From an uncultured Prevotellaceae bacterium (GTDB lineage: Bacteria; Bacteroidota; Bacteroidia; Bacteroidales; Bacteroidaceae), in assembly GCA_946410305.1 (NCBI GenBank), contig CAMJZV010000003.1, forward strand, positions 114,887 to 178,886: a DNA stretch of 64,000 nucleotides, read 5' to 3'. Positions 9,657-18,323 of the stretch are shown one piece after another (position 1 is the stretch's first letter; every line of letters starts with the position of its first letter). The translations under genes and the position numbers were made by a program. The notes beneath the pieces are model-generated. The model was not told the DNA's origin, did no database searches, and saw only the letters and a list, made by a program, of their open reading frames with translations.

Positions 9657-10712
9657 CTAAAACTCTCTATAGAAGTCGAGCGCCTCCTTAATCTCCTCTT
9701 CAGTGGCCGTCTGGTTAATGCGCAGATCGCCGATGTCGGCCAATAAGGTGAAGTTGATGGCACTACCTTCGTTTTTCTTGTCGTGATGCATGAGCTCCAG
9801 CAGATGGGGGTAGTCATCACAGGTGATGGCCATCTTGCCGTAGTGTTCTTTGATATACTGTACCGTTTGGCGCATTTTGTCGGTGGGGAAGCCTGTCTTC
9901 ATACACGACAGGTAGAGCTCGACTACCAGTCCATAAGCTACGGCGTAGCCATGAAGGATGGGTTTGCGCTCCAGCGCCAGTGACTCGAAAGCGTGGCCTG
10001 CAGTATGTCCTAAGTTGAGGGCTTTACGCAGTCCTTTCTCTGTGGGGTCCTCAGTGACGATGCGCTGCTTGACAGCGACGCTACGGGCAATCATAGAGGT
10101 GAGAGGTGAGAGGCTAGAGGTGAGAGGTGAATACAGAATATGCTCCGTCCACATCTTCTCATCGCTGATGAGTGCGTGCTTCAGCATCTCGGCATAACCA
10201 GAGAGGATGTTCTCTTGATCGAGGGTCTTCAGGAACTCGGTGTCCAGAATAACACAGTCGGCATTGTTGAAGACGCCAATCTCATTCTTCAGACCTCCGA
10301 AGTTGATGCCGGTCTTGCCGCCAACAGAGGCGTCGACCATGGACAGCAGGGTGGTGGGGATGTTAATATAATGTATACCACGCTTGAAAGTAGAAGCAGC
10401 AAAACCTCCCAAATCGGTCACCATGCCGCCCCCCAGATTAATCATCAGCGAGTGACGTGTAGCACCTTTCTGCTGAAGTTCGCTCCATACATGGCTCAGT
10501 GAGTCGAGCGTCTTATGCTGATCAGTAGCACCAATGGTAATAATGGAGTGGTGAGAGGTGAGTGGTGAGAGGTGAGAGGATAGAACCGGTAGACAGCATT
10601 CTTCTGTCGTTTCGTCGACCAAAACGAAGAGGCGGTCATAGCTACACTCAGCCAAAACTTGGCTCAGCGACTGCTCAAAATGCTGTGATATTACTACTTT
10701 TTGCTGGTCCAT
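9657..10712 (-). CDS. aroB: 3-dehydroquinate synthase
   Basis: 351 residues; converts DAHP to 3-dehydroquinate in the shikimate pathway in the cytoplasm. The NAD-binding GGGMVTDLGGFAASTFKRG, the IPTTLLSMVDASVGGKTGIN block, the metal ligands around GYAEMLKHALI and LNLGHTAGHAFE, and the later HGYAVAYG are all present. Two Ser/Leu/Pro/His-rich inserts (about residues 44-56 and 194-205, LSSHLSPLTSHHS and SPLTSSLSPLTS) interrupt the family alignment and are encoded by the GAGAGGTGA repeats listed separately. It sits alone on the minus strand between two plus-strand envelope genes. Confidence 0.95.
   Translation of the reverse strand: MDQQKVVISQHFEQSLSQVLAECSYDRLFVLVDETTEECCLPVLSSHLSPLTSHHSIITIGATDQHKTLDSLSHVWSELQQKGATRHSLMINLGGGMVTDLGGFAASTFKRGIHYINIPTTLLSMVDASVGGKTGINFGGLKNEIGVFNNADCVILDTEFLKTLDQENILSGYAEMLKHALISDEKMWTEHILYSPLTSSLSPLTSMIARSVAVKQRIVTEDPTEKGLRKALNLGHTAGHAFESLALERKPILHGYAVAYGLVVELYLSCMKTGFPTDKMRQTVQYIKEHYGKMAITCDDYPHLLELMHHDKKNEGSAINFTLLADIGDLRINQTATEEEIKEALDFYREF
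10096..10130. repeat. GAGAGGTGA mini-repeat inside aroB (copy 1)
   Basis: Tandem GAGAGGTGA-type units kept in frame and encoding SPLTSSLSPLTS-type residues. The same word family occurs again in aroB and in the symporter gene. Confidence 0.8.
10546..10580. repeat. GAGAGGTGA mini-repeat inside aroB (copy 2)
   Basis: A second in-frame run of GAGTGGTGA/GAGAGGTGA units, encoding LSSHLSPLTSHHS near the N-terminal third of AroB. Confidence 0.8.
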
Positions 10713-10728
10713 AACGGTTTACAGGTTG

Positions 10729-10736
10729 CAAAATTA
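10729..10736 (-). promoter_or_regulatory. -7 box TAATTTTG for aroB
   Basis: Reverse-strand match to TAnnTTTG, 17 bp before the aroB ATG. Confidence 0.55.
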
Positions 10737-10864
10737 CAACAAATATGGCAAAGTCGTATACAAAATGAGGTATAATTGTATTTTTTACGTCATTTTTTTT
10801 GATATTATTAAACTTTTCTACTTTTTGTGCGTCATAGAAAGCAAAACATCAATCAATAATAACA

Positions 10865-13858
10865 ATGAGAAAGCAACTATTCATTCTACTGTTCTTATTA
10901 AGTAATGTGGTAGTGATGGCCCAACGCCATGTGAGTGGTGTGGTAGTCGAGAGCGACACCCAGGAGCCTGTAGCACAGACCACCGTCAAACTGCTTCGCA
11001 GCGATTCTACACTCGTTACGGGCGGACTGACGTCATTAGAAGGTAAGTTCCGTGTGTCGGCACCTAAGGCAGGCACTTATATCCTGCAGGTGACATGTGT
11101 AGGATTTAAGCCTTATACCAAGCGAGTTAGCGTATCTGATGAGAAGGATGTCTCCCTGGGTACGTTAGAACTGAAGCCTGACGCTATCATGCTGAAGGGT
11201 ACTACCGTTACGGGTAATGCCGCGAAGGTGATCGTCAAGGCCGACACCTTTATATATAATGCTTCTGCTTACCGCACACCAGAAGGCTCTGTTGTCGAGG
11301 AACTGGTGAAGCGTCTGCCTGGTGCTCAGGTTGACGATGATGGTAAGATTACCATCAATGGTAAGGAGGTCAAGAAGATTAAGGTTGATGGTAAGGAGTT
11401 TATGACGGGTGATACGAAGACCGCCATGAAGAATTTGCCGACTTCTATCATTGAACGCGTAAGAGCCTACGATCAGAAGAGTGACCTGGCTCGTGTCAGT
11501 GGTATTGACGATGGTGAGGAAGAGACTGTGCTTGATTTCGGTATCAAGACAGGTATGAATAAAGGTATTATGGTCAATGCCGACCTGGCAGCAGGTACCA
11601 AGGACCGTTACTCAAGTCGTATCTTTGGTGGCTTGATGAAGGATGACTTTAAGGCATTCCTCATGACCAGTGCAAACAACGTCAACGATATGGGCTTTGG
11701 CGGTGGCGGTGGCCGTTTCGGTGGTGGCCGTCAGGGTCTGACAGCTACTAAGATGACGGGTCTGAACTTGAACTATGAGAAGACTGACCTGATTACCGTG
11801 GATGGAAGCATCCGTTGGAACCATAGCGACGGCGACGCTGTCAGCAAGACGGCTTCCGAGAGTTTTATGAGCTCTTCGGTTAGCTCATTCAGCAACCGAC
11901 TCAGCAACAATCTGTCGCGTTCGAACAGCTGGAATGGTCAGTTCCGTATCGAGTGGACTCCTGACTCCATGACCAACATCATGTTCCGTCCGCAGTTTAA
12001 CTACAACTCAAGCGATGGACTGACTGATGGCTCCAGTGCTACCTTCAGCAAGGATCCCTATACCATCAAGGGTATTACAGACCCGTTGAGCCAGTTGACT
12101 CAGCTCGTCAATGAGAAAGACGAGGAGGGCAACAGCATCGTTAAGAACAGCAATATTAGCAATAGTCTGAGCTACAGCGATAACAAGAGCGTAGGTGGCT
12201 GGGGACAGTATAACCGTAAGCTTAACAATTATGGACGCAACATCACTCTGCGTCTGGGTGCGAACTACAGCGAGGGTATGAGCAAGTCGTTCTCTAACGA
12301 CCAGGTAAAATATTATACCGCTATCAATGGTGTCCTGACTCCTGACGTAGAGAACAACCGCTATGCTGTGACACCTACTAAGAACTGGGACTACAGCATC
12401 CGTCTGACCTACAGCGAGCCAATCATGCGTCGTACCTATCTGCAGTTCTCTTACCAGTACCAGTATAAGTACAGCAAGAGCGACCGTGGTACCTATGATT
12501 TGGGTGGTAATGGCTGGGACTTCATGAATGTCGTTCCTGTCTACCGTGGCTGGGACCGCTATCTGTCACTGATGGGCGATACACCGCTTGATCCCTATAA
12601 GTCTGAGTCGTTGAGTCAATTCTCTGAATACAAAAACTACATACATACAGCCGAGGTCATGCTGCGCGTGGTGCGTGATGCGTACAACCTCAATCTCGGC
12701 ATGCAGGTGGTACCGCAGAAGTCACGTCTCGACTATCGCTACCAGAATATCAACACGCAGACAGAGCGTACTGTGACCAACTGGTCGCCGACAGCTGACT
12801 TCCGTTGGAAGATTTCGAATGTGAGTCAGATGCGTGTCAACTACCGTGCCAATACCAGTCAGCCGTCGATGACCGATCTGTTGGAAATCAGAGACGACTC
12901 CAATCCGCTGAACATCCGCGAGGGTAATCCTGGTTTGAAGCCTTCGTTCACACAGAACATGCGTTTCCAGTACAATAACTACTGGCAGAATCACCAGCGT
13001 AGCTTGATGGTGAATGCAAACTTCTCAACCACTGCCAACAGCATCTCCAACAAGGTAACTTATGATCAGAAGACGGGTGTTAACACCACACGTCCTGAGA
13101 ATATCAACGGTAACTGGAATGCCTTTGCCATGGTAATGTTCAATACATCTATCGACTCTGCAGGTTACTTCAACGTCAACACGTTCACTACCTTGCGCTA
13201 TGCTCACAATGTAGGTTATGTTAGCCTGAGTCAGCAGGATTCACAAGAGTCTGTGACACGCTCTACAACCTATGGTGAGCGTCTGTCTGCCAGCTATCGT
13301 AACAGTTGGTTCGAGCTGGAGCTCAACGGTTCTGTGGACTATATGCATGCCCGCAGTCAGCTGCAGAGCAACAACGACCTCGACACCTGGACCTTCTCTT
13401 ATGGTGGTAGCGTGATGGTTACTGCTCCATGGGGTACACAGCTGTCAACCAACATGAACATGAACAGCCGTCGTGGTTACAACGATGCTTCGATGAATAC
13501 TAACGAGCTCATCTGGAATGCCCAGGTTTCACAGTCGTTCCTGCGTGGCAACGCGCTGACACTGTCACTGCAGTTCTACGATATCTTGAAAGAACAGTCA
13601 ACGTTCAGCCGTGCAATCTCTGCTATGCAGCGTACTGATACAGAGTATAACGCTATTACCAGCTATGCTATGTTGCACGTCATCTATCGTCTGAACTTGT
13701 TCGGAGGCTTTGGTAACAACCGTCGTGGTCAGGGTGGTCCTGGCTTCGGTGGCCCTGGTGGCGGTCGTGGTGGCCGTGGCGGTGGCTTCGGTGGTCCTGG
13801 TGGCGGTTTCGGAGGCGGACGTCCTGGTGGTGGCTTCGGTGGCCCAGGCCGTTTCTAA
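10865..13858 (+). CDS. TonB-dependent-receptor-like outer-membrane beta-barrel with Gly-rich tail
   Basis: 997 residues. Signal peptide (MRKQLFILLFLLSNVVVMAQ), then a carboxypeptidase-regulatory-like beta-sandwich (about 24-105, VSGVVVESDTQEPVAQTTVKLL), a plug-like region with VVEELVKRLPGAQVDDDGKITINGKEVKKIKVDGKEF, and a long beta-barrel. This matches the Bacteroidota outer-membrane beta-barrel family (OMP_b-brl_3 type) rather than SusC, and no SusD partner is adjacent. Two Gly-rich stretches are present: an internal FGGGGGRFGGGRQG (about 278-291) and a 51-residue tail ending in PGRF. The final Phe is notable because BAM substrates commonly end in an aromatic residue. The transported ligand is unknown. 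Confidence 0.88.
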   Translation: MRKQLFILLFLLSNVVVMAQRHVSGVVVESDTQEPVAQTTVKLLRSDSTLVTGGLTSLEGKFRVSAPKAGTYILQVTCVGFKPYTKRVSVSDEKDVSLGTLELKPDAIMLKGTTVTGNAAKVIVKADTFIYNASAYRTPEGSVVEELVKRLPGAQVDDDGKITINGKEVKKIKVDGKEFMTGDTKTAMKNLPTSIIERVRAYDQKSDLARVSGIDDGEEETVLDFGIKTGMNKGIMVNADLAAGTKDRYSSRIFGGLMKDDFKAFLMTSANNVNDMGFGGGGGRFGGGRQGLTATKMTGLNLNYEKTDLITVDGSIRWNHSDGDAVSKTASESFMSSSVSSFSNRLSNNLSRSNSWNGQFRIEWTPDSMTNIMFRPQFNYNSSDGLTDGSSATFSKDPYTIKGITDPLSQLTQLVNEKDEEGNSIVKNSNISNSLSYSDNKSVGGWGQYNRKLNNYGRNITLRLGANYSEGMSKSFSNDQVKYYTAINGVLTPDVENNRYAVTPTKNWDYSIRLTYSEPIMRRTYLQFSYQYQYKYSKSDRGTYDLGGNGWDFMNVVPVYRGWDRYLSLMGDTPLDPYKSESLSQFSEYKNYIHTAEVMLRVVRDAYNLNLGMQVVPQKSRLDYRYQNINTQTERTVTNWSPTADFRWKISNVSQMRVNYRANTSQPSMTDLLEIRDDSNPLNIREGNPGLKPSFTQNMRFQYNNYWQNHQRSLMVNANFSTTANSISNKVTYDQKTGVNTTRPENINGNWNAFAMVMFNTSIDSAGYFNVNTFTTLRYAHNVGYVSLSQQDSQESVTRSTTYGERLSASYRNSWFELELNGSVDYMHARSQLQSNNDLDTWTFSYGGSVMVTAPWGTQLSTNMNMNSRRGYNDASMNTNELIWNAQVSQSFLRGNALTLSLQFYDILKEQSTFSRAISAMQRTDTEYNAITSYAMLHVIYRLNLFGGFGNNRRGQGGPGFGGPGGGRGGRGGGFGGPGGGFGGGRPGGGFGGPGRF

Positions 13859-13884
13859 TAAGAAAGATTAATAATAAGGTAATA

Positions 13885-13935
13885 AAAAAGGCTGCACCAA
13901 GCTCATTAAGAGCGGAAGTGCAGCTTTTATTTTAT
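13885..13935 (+). terminator. Hairpin terminator after the Gly-rich receptor
   Basis: GCTGCAC (13891) pairs with GTGCAGC (13918) followed by TTTTATTTTAT. The arms resemble those of the REP hairpins near 21.9 and 23.0 kb, but the loop is unrelated. Confidence 0.7.
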
Positions 13936-13937
13936 CG

Positions 13938-14018
13938 GAAACGAATAACCGTAATAGTTCATAATATATTCATAATAATATGATAGTTTTATTACGATTA
14001 ATTATGGTAATTCGTTTC
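13938..14018. repeat. Inverted repeat in the AT-rich gap before trpB stop
   Basis: GAAACGAATAACC (13938-13950) and GGTAATTCGTTTC (14006-14018) form a 13-bp inverted repeat with one mismatch around an AT-rich core. It could act as a terminator for the convergent trpB gene. Confidence 0.55.
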
Positions 14019-14025
14019 TATAATA

Positions 14026-15390
14026 TTATTGTTGCTTGTCCAACTCTGCCAGGTTGGCTGCAATCATCTCGTCGGTAACGGTGTAGTTCTGCAGGTCACC
14101 CTTGATGAATGAGTCGTAGCTTGGCATATCAATCAGTCCGTGACCAGAGAGGTTGAAGAGAATGACCTTCTCTTCGCCAGTCTCTTTGCACTTCTTGGCC
14201 TCGCGGATGGTGGCAGCGATGGCGTGGCAGCTCTCAGGAGCGGGGATAATGCCCTCAGTCTGTGCAAAGAGCATACCAGCCTCGAAGGTCTCGAGCTGAG
14301 GAATGTCAACGCCATGCATCAGACCGTCCTTGATGAGCTGTGAGATAATCATGCCAGCACCGTGGTAGCGCAGGCCACCAGCGTGGATATTACTTGGCTT
14401 GAAGTTGTGTCCCAGTGTGTACATGGGCAGCAATGGTGTGTAGCCAGCCTCGTCACCGAAATCGTAGCGGAACTGACCGCGAGTCAGCTTAGGACAGCTG
14501 TCGGGTTCGGCAGCGATGAACTCCGTGTTCTTGCCGTCAAGAAGGTTGTGACGCATGAAGGGGAAAGCGATACCACCGAAGTTAGAACCACCACCGAAGC
14601 AGCCAATCACGATGTCAGGATATTCGCCAGCCATCTGCATCTGCTTCTCAGCCTCCAAGCCGATGATGGTCTGGTGCAGACCTACGTGGTTAAGCACTGA
14701 GCCCAGCGTATATTTACAATTAGGTGTGGTCGTTGCCAGCTCTACAGCCTCAGAGATAGCGGTACCCAGCGAACCACTGTGCGTAGGATCCTTGGTCAGG
14801 ATATCCTTGCCAGCGCGAGTAGACATCGAAGGTGAACCCTCTACGACAGCACCGAAGGTACGCATAATGCTTGAGCGGTAAGGCTTCTGTTGCATGGTAA
14901 TCTTCACCTGATAAACAGCACAGTCCAGTCCGTAGATCTTGGCGGCATAGCTCAGGGCAGCACCCCACTGGCCGGCACCCGTCTCGGTGGTGACATTGGT
15001 GGTTCCTTCCTGCTTGGCATAGTAGCACTGGGGCAAGGCGGAGTTGATCTTATGAGAACCCAGCGGGTTGGTCGACTCGTTCTTGAAATAGATGTGGGCA
15101 GGTGTTCCCAGTGCCTCTTCCAGTGCGTAGGCACGTACCAGCGGCGTAGAACGGTAATACTTGTACTTCTCAAGCACGTCCTCGGGGATGTCTATCCAAC
15201 GGTGCTCGGTGTCCAGTTCCTGCACACAGCACTCACGGGGGAAGATGTGTGCCAAGTCATCAACGCCAAGGGGCTGCTTGGTGGCAGGATGGATAGGCGG
15301 CATGGGCTTGTTGGGCATGTCGGCCTGGATGTTGTACCACTGTGTTGGAATCTCACTCTCCTGAAGGATGAATTTTTTCTGTTTTGTCAT
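14026..15390 (-). CDS. TrpB2-type tryptophan synthase beta-like PLP enzyme
   Basis: 454 residues. The PLP lysine lies in NPLGSHKINSAL, the substrate-binding loop is TETGAGQWG, and the phosphate-binding glycine loop is CFGGGSNFGG. Length and the N-terminal extension (ESEIPTQWYNIQADMP) fit the TrpB2 subfamily, which often acts without TrpA, making tryptophan from indole and serine. No trpA or other trp gene is adjacent, which agrees with the stand-alone type. Cytoplasmic. A -7 box lies 34 bp upstream of the ATG. Physiological role (indole salvage) is inferred from the subfamily. Confidence 0.92.
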   Translation of the reverse strand: MTKQKKFILQESEIPTQWYNIQADMPNKPMPPIHPATKQPLGVDDLAHIFPRECCVQELDTEHRWIDIPEDVLEKYKYYRSTPLVRAYALEEALGTPAHIYFKNESTNPLGSHKINSALPQCYYAKQEGTTNVTTETGAGQWGAALSYAAKIYGLDCAVYQVKITMQQKPYRSSIMRTFGAVVEGSPSMSTRAGKDILTKDPTHSGSLGTAISEAVELATTTPNCKYTLGSVLNHVGLHQTIIGLEAEKQMQMAGEYPDIVIGCFGGGSNFGGIAFPFMRHNLLDGKNTEFIAAEPDSCPKLTRGQFRYDFGDEAGYTPLLPMYTLGHNFKPSNIHAGGLRYHGAGMIISQLIKDGLMHGVDIPQLETFEAGMLFAQTEGIIPAPESCHAIAATIREAKKCKETGEEKVILFNLSGHGLIDMPSYDSFIKGDLQNYTVTDEMIAANLAELDKQQ

Positions 15391-15424
15391 TGTTTTTTGT
15401 TAGTTGGTTAGTGATTACCGCCTG

Positions 15425-15432
15425 CAAAGGTA
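15425..15432 (-). promoter_or_regulatory. -7 box TACCTTTG for the TrpB2 gene
   Basis: Reverse-strand TAnnTTTG match 34 bp before the ATG. Confidence 0.6.
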
Positions 15433-15496
15433 AGCAATTAATTGTAATTTTACAATTTACTATCTATAATTTATTGTTCGATTGTGTTATTTTTTG

Positions 15497-15504
15497 TAAT
15501 TTTG
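15497..15504 (+). promoter_or_regulatory. -7 box TAATTTTG for the symporter
   Basis: Only 9 bp separate this box from the ATG at 15514, so the 5' leader would be a few bases at most. Confidence 0.6.
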
Positions 15505-15513
15505 CACGCAATT

Positions 15514-16923
15514 ATGACAACTATACTGATAGTATTGCTGTATTTCGCCCTGTTGTTTGCCATCAGCAGATGGACAGGACGACGGGCGACGAACCAGACA
15601 TTCTATCGTGCTGACCGCCAGTCACCATGGTATATGGTAGCTATCGGCATGGTGGGTGCCTCTATCTCTGGTATCACCTTTGTTTCAGTGCCAGGCATGG
15701 TGAATAGTATCGGTATGACGTACCTTCAGACGTGTATGGGTTTCATCGTGGGCTATGTGGTCATAGCTTTTATGTTGTTGCCCCTATATTATCGCCTGAA
15801 TCTGACAACTATCTACAGTTATCTGGGACAACGCATAGGAAAACGGGCTTACAAGACGGGCGCGTCGTTCTTCTTGTTGTCGAAGATGACGGGAGCGGCT
15901 GTACGTTTCTATGTTGTCTGCTGGATACTGATGGAGTGTAGTGGTCTGGAAATCAATTTCTTCGTTGTGGTGACAGCAATGACGGCGCTCATCTGGCTCT
16001 ATACCAGACAGGGGGGCATCAAGACTCTGGTATGGACCGATGTACTACAGACCATCTGTCTCTTTGGCACTCTTCTCCTTATTATATATAAGGTGATGGG
16101 TGATTTGGGAATGACAATGGGTGATGCTGTGGTGACTATCAAGAATAGTGAGCTGTCACGCGTCTTTGTGCTCGACGATTGGTTCTCCAAGCAGTATTTC
16201 TGGAAACAATTCCTCAGTGGCGCTTTCATTGCTATAGTGATGACTGGTCTTGACCAGGATATGATGCAGAAGAACCTTACATGCCGTTCGTTGCGTGATG
16301 CTCAGAAGGATATGTGCACCTATGGTGTTGCTTTCTTGCCTGCTAACCTGCTGTTCTTGTCGTTGGGCATACTGCTCACGCTGTGGTATCAGCAGCAGGG
16401 ATTGGCATTGCCTGCTAAAGGTGACGAACTCCTACCAGTATATGTCAATCAAATCTCTCACCTCTCACCACTCACCATTCACCTCTTTGTTCTTGGTATG
16501 TCTGCGGCAGCCTTCTCCAGTGCAGACTCTGCGCTAACAGCGCTGACTACCAGCTATTGTGTGGATATCTGTGAAAGACCCGACGACGAACAGTTGCGTC
16601 GCAGAGTTCATCTTGGAATGGCAGCAGTCTTTGTGGTGTTTATCCTGTTGTTTAGGGTGCTTAACTCCACCAGCGTCATAGATGCTATTTATATCTTATG
16701 CTCCTATACCTATGGCCCGCTGTTGGGACTCTTTGCCTTTGGCATGCTGACTAATCGTCCTACCAACGACCGTTTGGTGCCATACATCTGTGTGGCATCA
16801 CCCATCATTTGTTATCTGCTGGATATGATTGTTGGACAGCTGACAGGCTATCGTTTCGGTTACGAGCTGCTCATGCTTAACGGCGTCCTCACCTTCCTTG
16901 GTCTCTGGCTTTTCAAACGTTAG
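15514..16923 (+). CDS. Sodium:solute symporter (SSF family)
   Basis: About 469 residues from ATG 15514; the track's 15484 start would lie upstream of the -7 box. Around 12-13 hydrophobic segments, with SSF hallmarks GASISGITFVSVPG near the N-terminus, RLNLTTIYSYLGQRIG, and the AAAFSSADSALTALTTS motif in the later half. It would import an unidentified solute with sodium across the inner membrane. An in-frame CTCTCACC mini-repeat encodes ISHLSPLTIHLF (about residues 317-328). Its stop overlaps the stop region of the convergent AraC gene by 4 bp. The substrate cannot be predicted from the sequence. Confidence 0.92.
   Translation: MTTILIVLLYFALLFAISRWTGRRATNQTFYRADRQSPWYMVAIGMVGASISGITFVSVPGMVNSIGMTYLQTCMGFIVGYVVIAFMLLPLYYRLNLTTIYSYLGQRIGKRAYKTGASFFLLSKMTGAAVRFYVVCWILMECSGLEINFFVVVTAMTALIWLYTRQGGIKTLVWTDVLQTICLFGTLLLIIYKVMGDLGMTMGDAVVTIKNSELSRVFVLDDWFSKQYFWKQFLSGAFIAIVMTGLDQDMMQKNLTCRSLRDAQKDMCTYGVAFLPANLLFLSLGILLTLWYQQQGLALPAKGDELLPVYVNQISHLSPLTIHLFVLGMSAAAFSSADSALTALTTSYCVDICERPDDEQLRRRVHLGMAAVFVVFILLFRVLNSTSVIDAIYILCSYTYGPLLGLFAFGMLTNRPTNDRLVPYICVASPIICYLLDMIVGQLTGYRFGYELLMLNGVLTFLGLWLFKR
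16455..16487. repeat. CTCTCACC mini-repeat inside the symporter gene
   Basis: CTCTCACCTCTCACCACTC and continuing units, in frame. It is the reverse complement of the GAGAGGTGA repeats in aroB 6 kb away. Confidence 0.75.
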
Positions 16924-17927
16924 CTTTCGCCTCGGAGTTTTATAAAGTACTCCTTCGGTTGTATTCCTGTAACACGCTTGAAAGAGGTCGCAAAGTATTT
17001 GGGGTCTTTGAATCCTACTTGATAGGCAATGTCGCTGACGCGCAGGTCAGGATTCTCCTTGGCCAGTTTACAGGCGGTCTTGATGCGGATATCACGGGCA
17101 AAATTGCTGATATTCTTACCTGTCAGTTCGCGAATCTTATTATATAAGGTGCTAACGCTGCATCCCATATCAGAGGCAAAAGTCTGGCGGTCGTAGTCTG
17201 TCTCGCTGATATGGTCGTTGATGCACTTGATGGCACGTCGCAGAAATTCCTGATCGGCAGAGTGGGGGGCTTGCATAATTTCCCGCAGACTGCTGTTTCC
17301 TTCTTCGTAACCAGTGGGCAACTCTATGGTAGGTATGCGTAGCTCAATGTCGCTGGGAATATGGAAGGCTGAAGAGGTCTCACTCTCCAATTGTTCCGTC
17401 TCATAGGCATCTTTTTTGATGGGCAACTCTATAACAGTCGTGTTTCCTTGTCGTTCTAAGTATTCATTTCTGATGGTGCCACGATGGTAAGCGACCATAT
17501 GGTAGATGATTAGCAAGCCTGTCTTGTTCATCTTTGGCCCATTATCGCTTATGCGGATGGTGATGCTGTCGTATTCTTGATTGGTGTAGGCGGCAATATT
17601 GACTTTTCCATTCTGATCCAGACGCTTTGCAGTATCTGACAATAGCAGAATCAATATCCTGTCTAACAGTTCTGTATCTATCCATCCCATCATACTCTCT
17701 GGATCAACCTTCATCTTGAACTCAATGCCTCTGTGTTCAAATAGTGTTTTGGCATTTTCACTGCTTTCTTTCAGAAAATGCATGATGTCATTGTTACTGA
17801 CGCGCAACCCAATGTGCTCAGGTAAGGGGAAATGGTAGTCCTGAGAAGGCTGGTGTAGCTTCTGATAGATGATAATTGTGACTAATAAAACAATTATTCC
17901 GATGAATATGATATGACTGCTAATCAT
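16920..17927 (-). CDS. Membrane AraC regulator with decayed histidine-kinase ATPase domain
   Basis: 335 residues. One N-terminal membrane segment (IIFIGIIVLLVTIIIYQ), then a region about 65-190 that looks like a shrunken HATPase_c domain: FKMKVDPESMMGWIDTELLDRILILLLSDTAKRL corresponds to the N-box region (usual Asn replaced by Asp), ITIRISDNGPKMNKTG to the G1 box, and the ATP lid/G2 segment is missing. A C-terminal AraC DNA-binding domain follows (about 230-333: DRQTFASDMGCSVSTLYNKIRELTGKNISNF and DPKYFATSFKRVTGIQPKEY). No sensor, HisKA or receiver domain remains. This resembles an internally deleted hybrid two-component regulator. Convergent with the symporter, which it may control. Confidence 0.82.
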   Translation of the reverse strand: MISSHIIFIGIIVLLVTIIIYQKLHQPSQDYHFPLPEHIGLRVSNNDIMHFLKESSENAKTLFEHRGIEFKMKVDPESMMGWIDTELLDRILILLLSDTAKRLDQNGKVNIAAYTNQEYDSITIRISDNGPKMNKTGLLIIYHMVAYHRGTIRNEYLERQGNTTVIELPIKKDAYETEQLESETSSAFHIPSDIELRIPTIELPTGYEEGNSSLREIMQAPHSADQEFLRRAIKCINDHISETDYDRQTFASDMGCSVSTLYNKIRELTGKNISNFARDIRIKTACKLAKENPDLRVSDIAYQVGFKDPKYFATSFKRVTGIQPKEYFIKLRGES

Positions 17928-17949
17928 TTAATATTATTGAAAACGTAAA

Positions 17950-17957
17950 CAAAAGTA
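17950..17957 (-). promoter_or_regulatory. -7 box TACTTTTG for the AraC/HATPase gene
   Basis: Reverse-strand TAnnTTTG match 22 bp before the ATG. Confidence 0.5.
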
Positions 17958-18115
17958 TATTTTTTCTTTCATTTTACCTACTTTTTGTGGTTAAAAAGAT
18001 GTTAAAAGGGTGTGTTTTAGTTAAAAAAACGATATTTGAGGTTGAAAAATCGTAGAATTAACGATAATTGAACCATATTTAATGTTATCTGAACCTATAT
18101 ATAAAAAATATTAAT

Positions 18116-18123
18116 TAATTTTG
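18116..18123 (+). promoter_or_regulatory. -7 box TAATTTTG upstream of a candidate sRNA
   Basis: The predicted start, about 7 nt downstream, coincides with the first base of a stable hairpin. No convincing -33 box is seen. Confidence 0.5.
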
Positions 18124-18129
18124 CAATGT

Positions 18130-18275
18130 CGATAAAAGATTGGCGAATCACTATCGATTATAGAGTGTTTCATACTCTAATTCATAACAAGAGATTTTTA
18201 ATGGTTAAGGTTTATGGTTGATTAATTTAGTTTTTACAAGGAAAAGCCTCGCTGTGAAGCGGGGCTTTTCTGATT
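18130..18275 (+). ncRNA. Candidate small RNA with three stem-loops
   Basis: The 395-bp gap between the AraC gene and trxB holds no ORF of note but has a promoter-like box, three predicted hairpins and a strong terminator. Hairpin 1 is CGATA (18130) with TATCG (18152), enclosing an inner GATT-GGCG-AATC stem. Hairpin 2 is TAGAGT/ACTCTA (18161-18179). Hairpin 3 is the terminator, AAAAGCCTCGC with GCGGGGCTTTT. The inferred length is about 145 nt. It contains only a six-codon reading frame (MVKVYG), so a coding role looks unlikely. No known RNA family was recognised. Confidence 0.5.
18242..18275 (+). terminator. Strong hairpin terminator
   Basis: An 11-bp stem (AAAAGCCTCGC / GCGGGGCTTTT, one G-T pair) with a 6-nt loop and a T-rich tail. 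Ends the candidate sRNA and may also serve trxB in reverse. Confidence 0.85.
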
Positions 18276-18283
18276 TTTTATAT

Positions 18284-18315
18284 CTCCCCAAAGTTAGGGG
18301 AGGTAGGTGGGGTCT
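18284..18315. repeat. CTCCCC...GGGGAGG palindromic element
   Basis: CTCCCC AAAGTTA GGGGAG hairpin plus a GTAGGTGGGGTCT tail, 8 bp downstream of the trxB stop. It resembles a dispersed palindromic repeat type; a related C-rich/G-rich palindrome lies inside nspC at 57.4 kb. Confidence 0.65.
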
Positions 18316-18323
18316 GAATGATT

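Noticed and set aside
13885-13935. Third REP copy
   Set aside because: Arms GGCTGCAC/GTGCAGC match the REP arms, but the loop differs and a T tract follows, so a terminator is the simpler reading.
18187-18220. Tiny ORF MVKVYG inside the candidate sRNA
   Set aside because: Six codons and no ribosome-binding support; could be chance.
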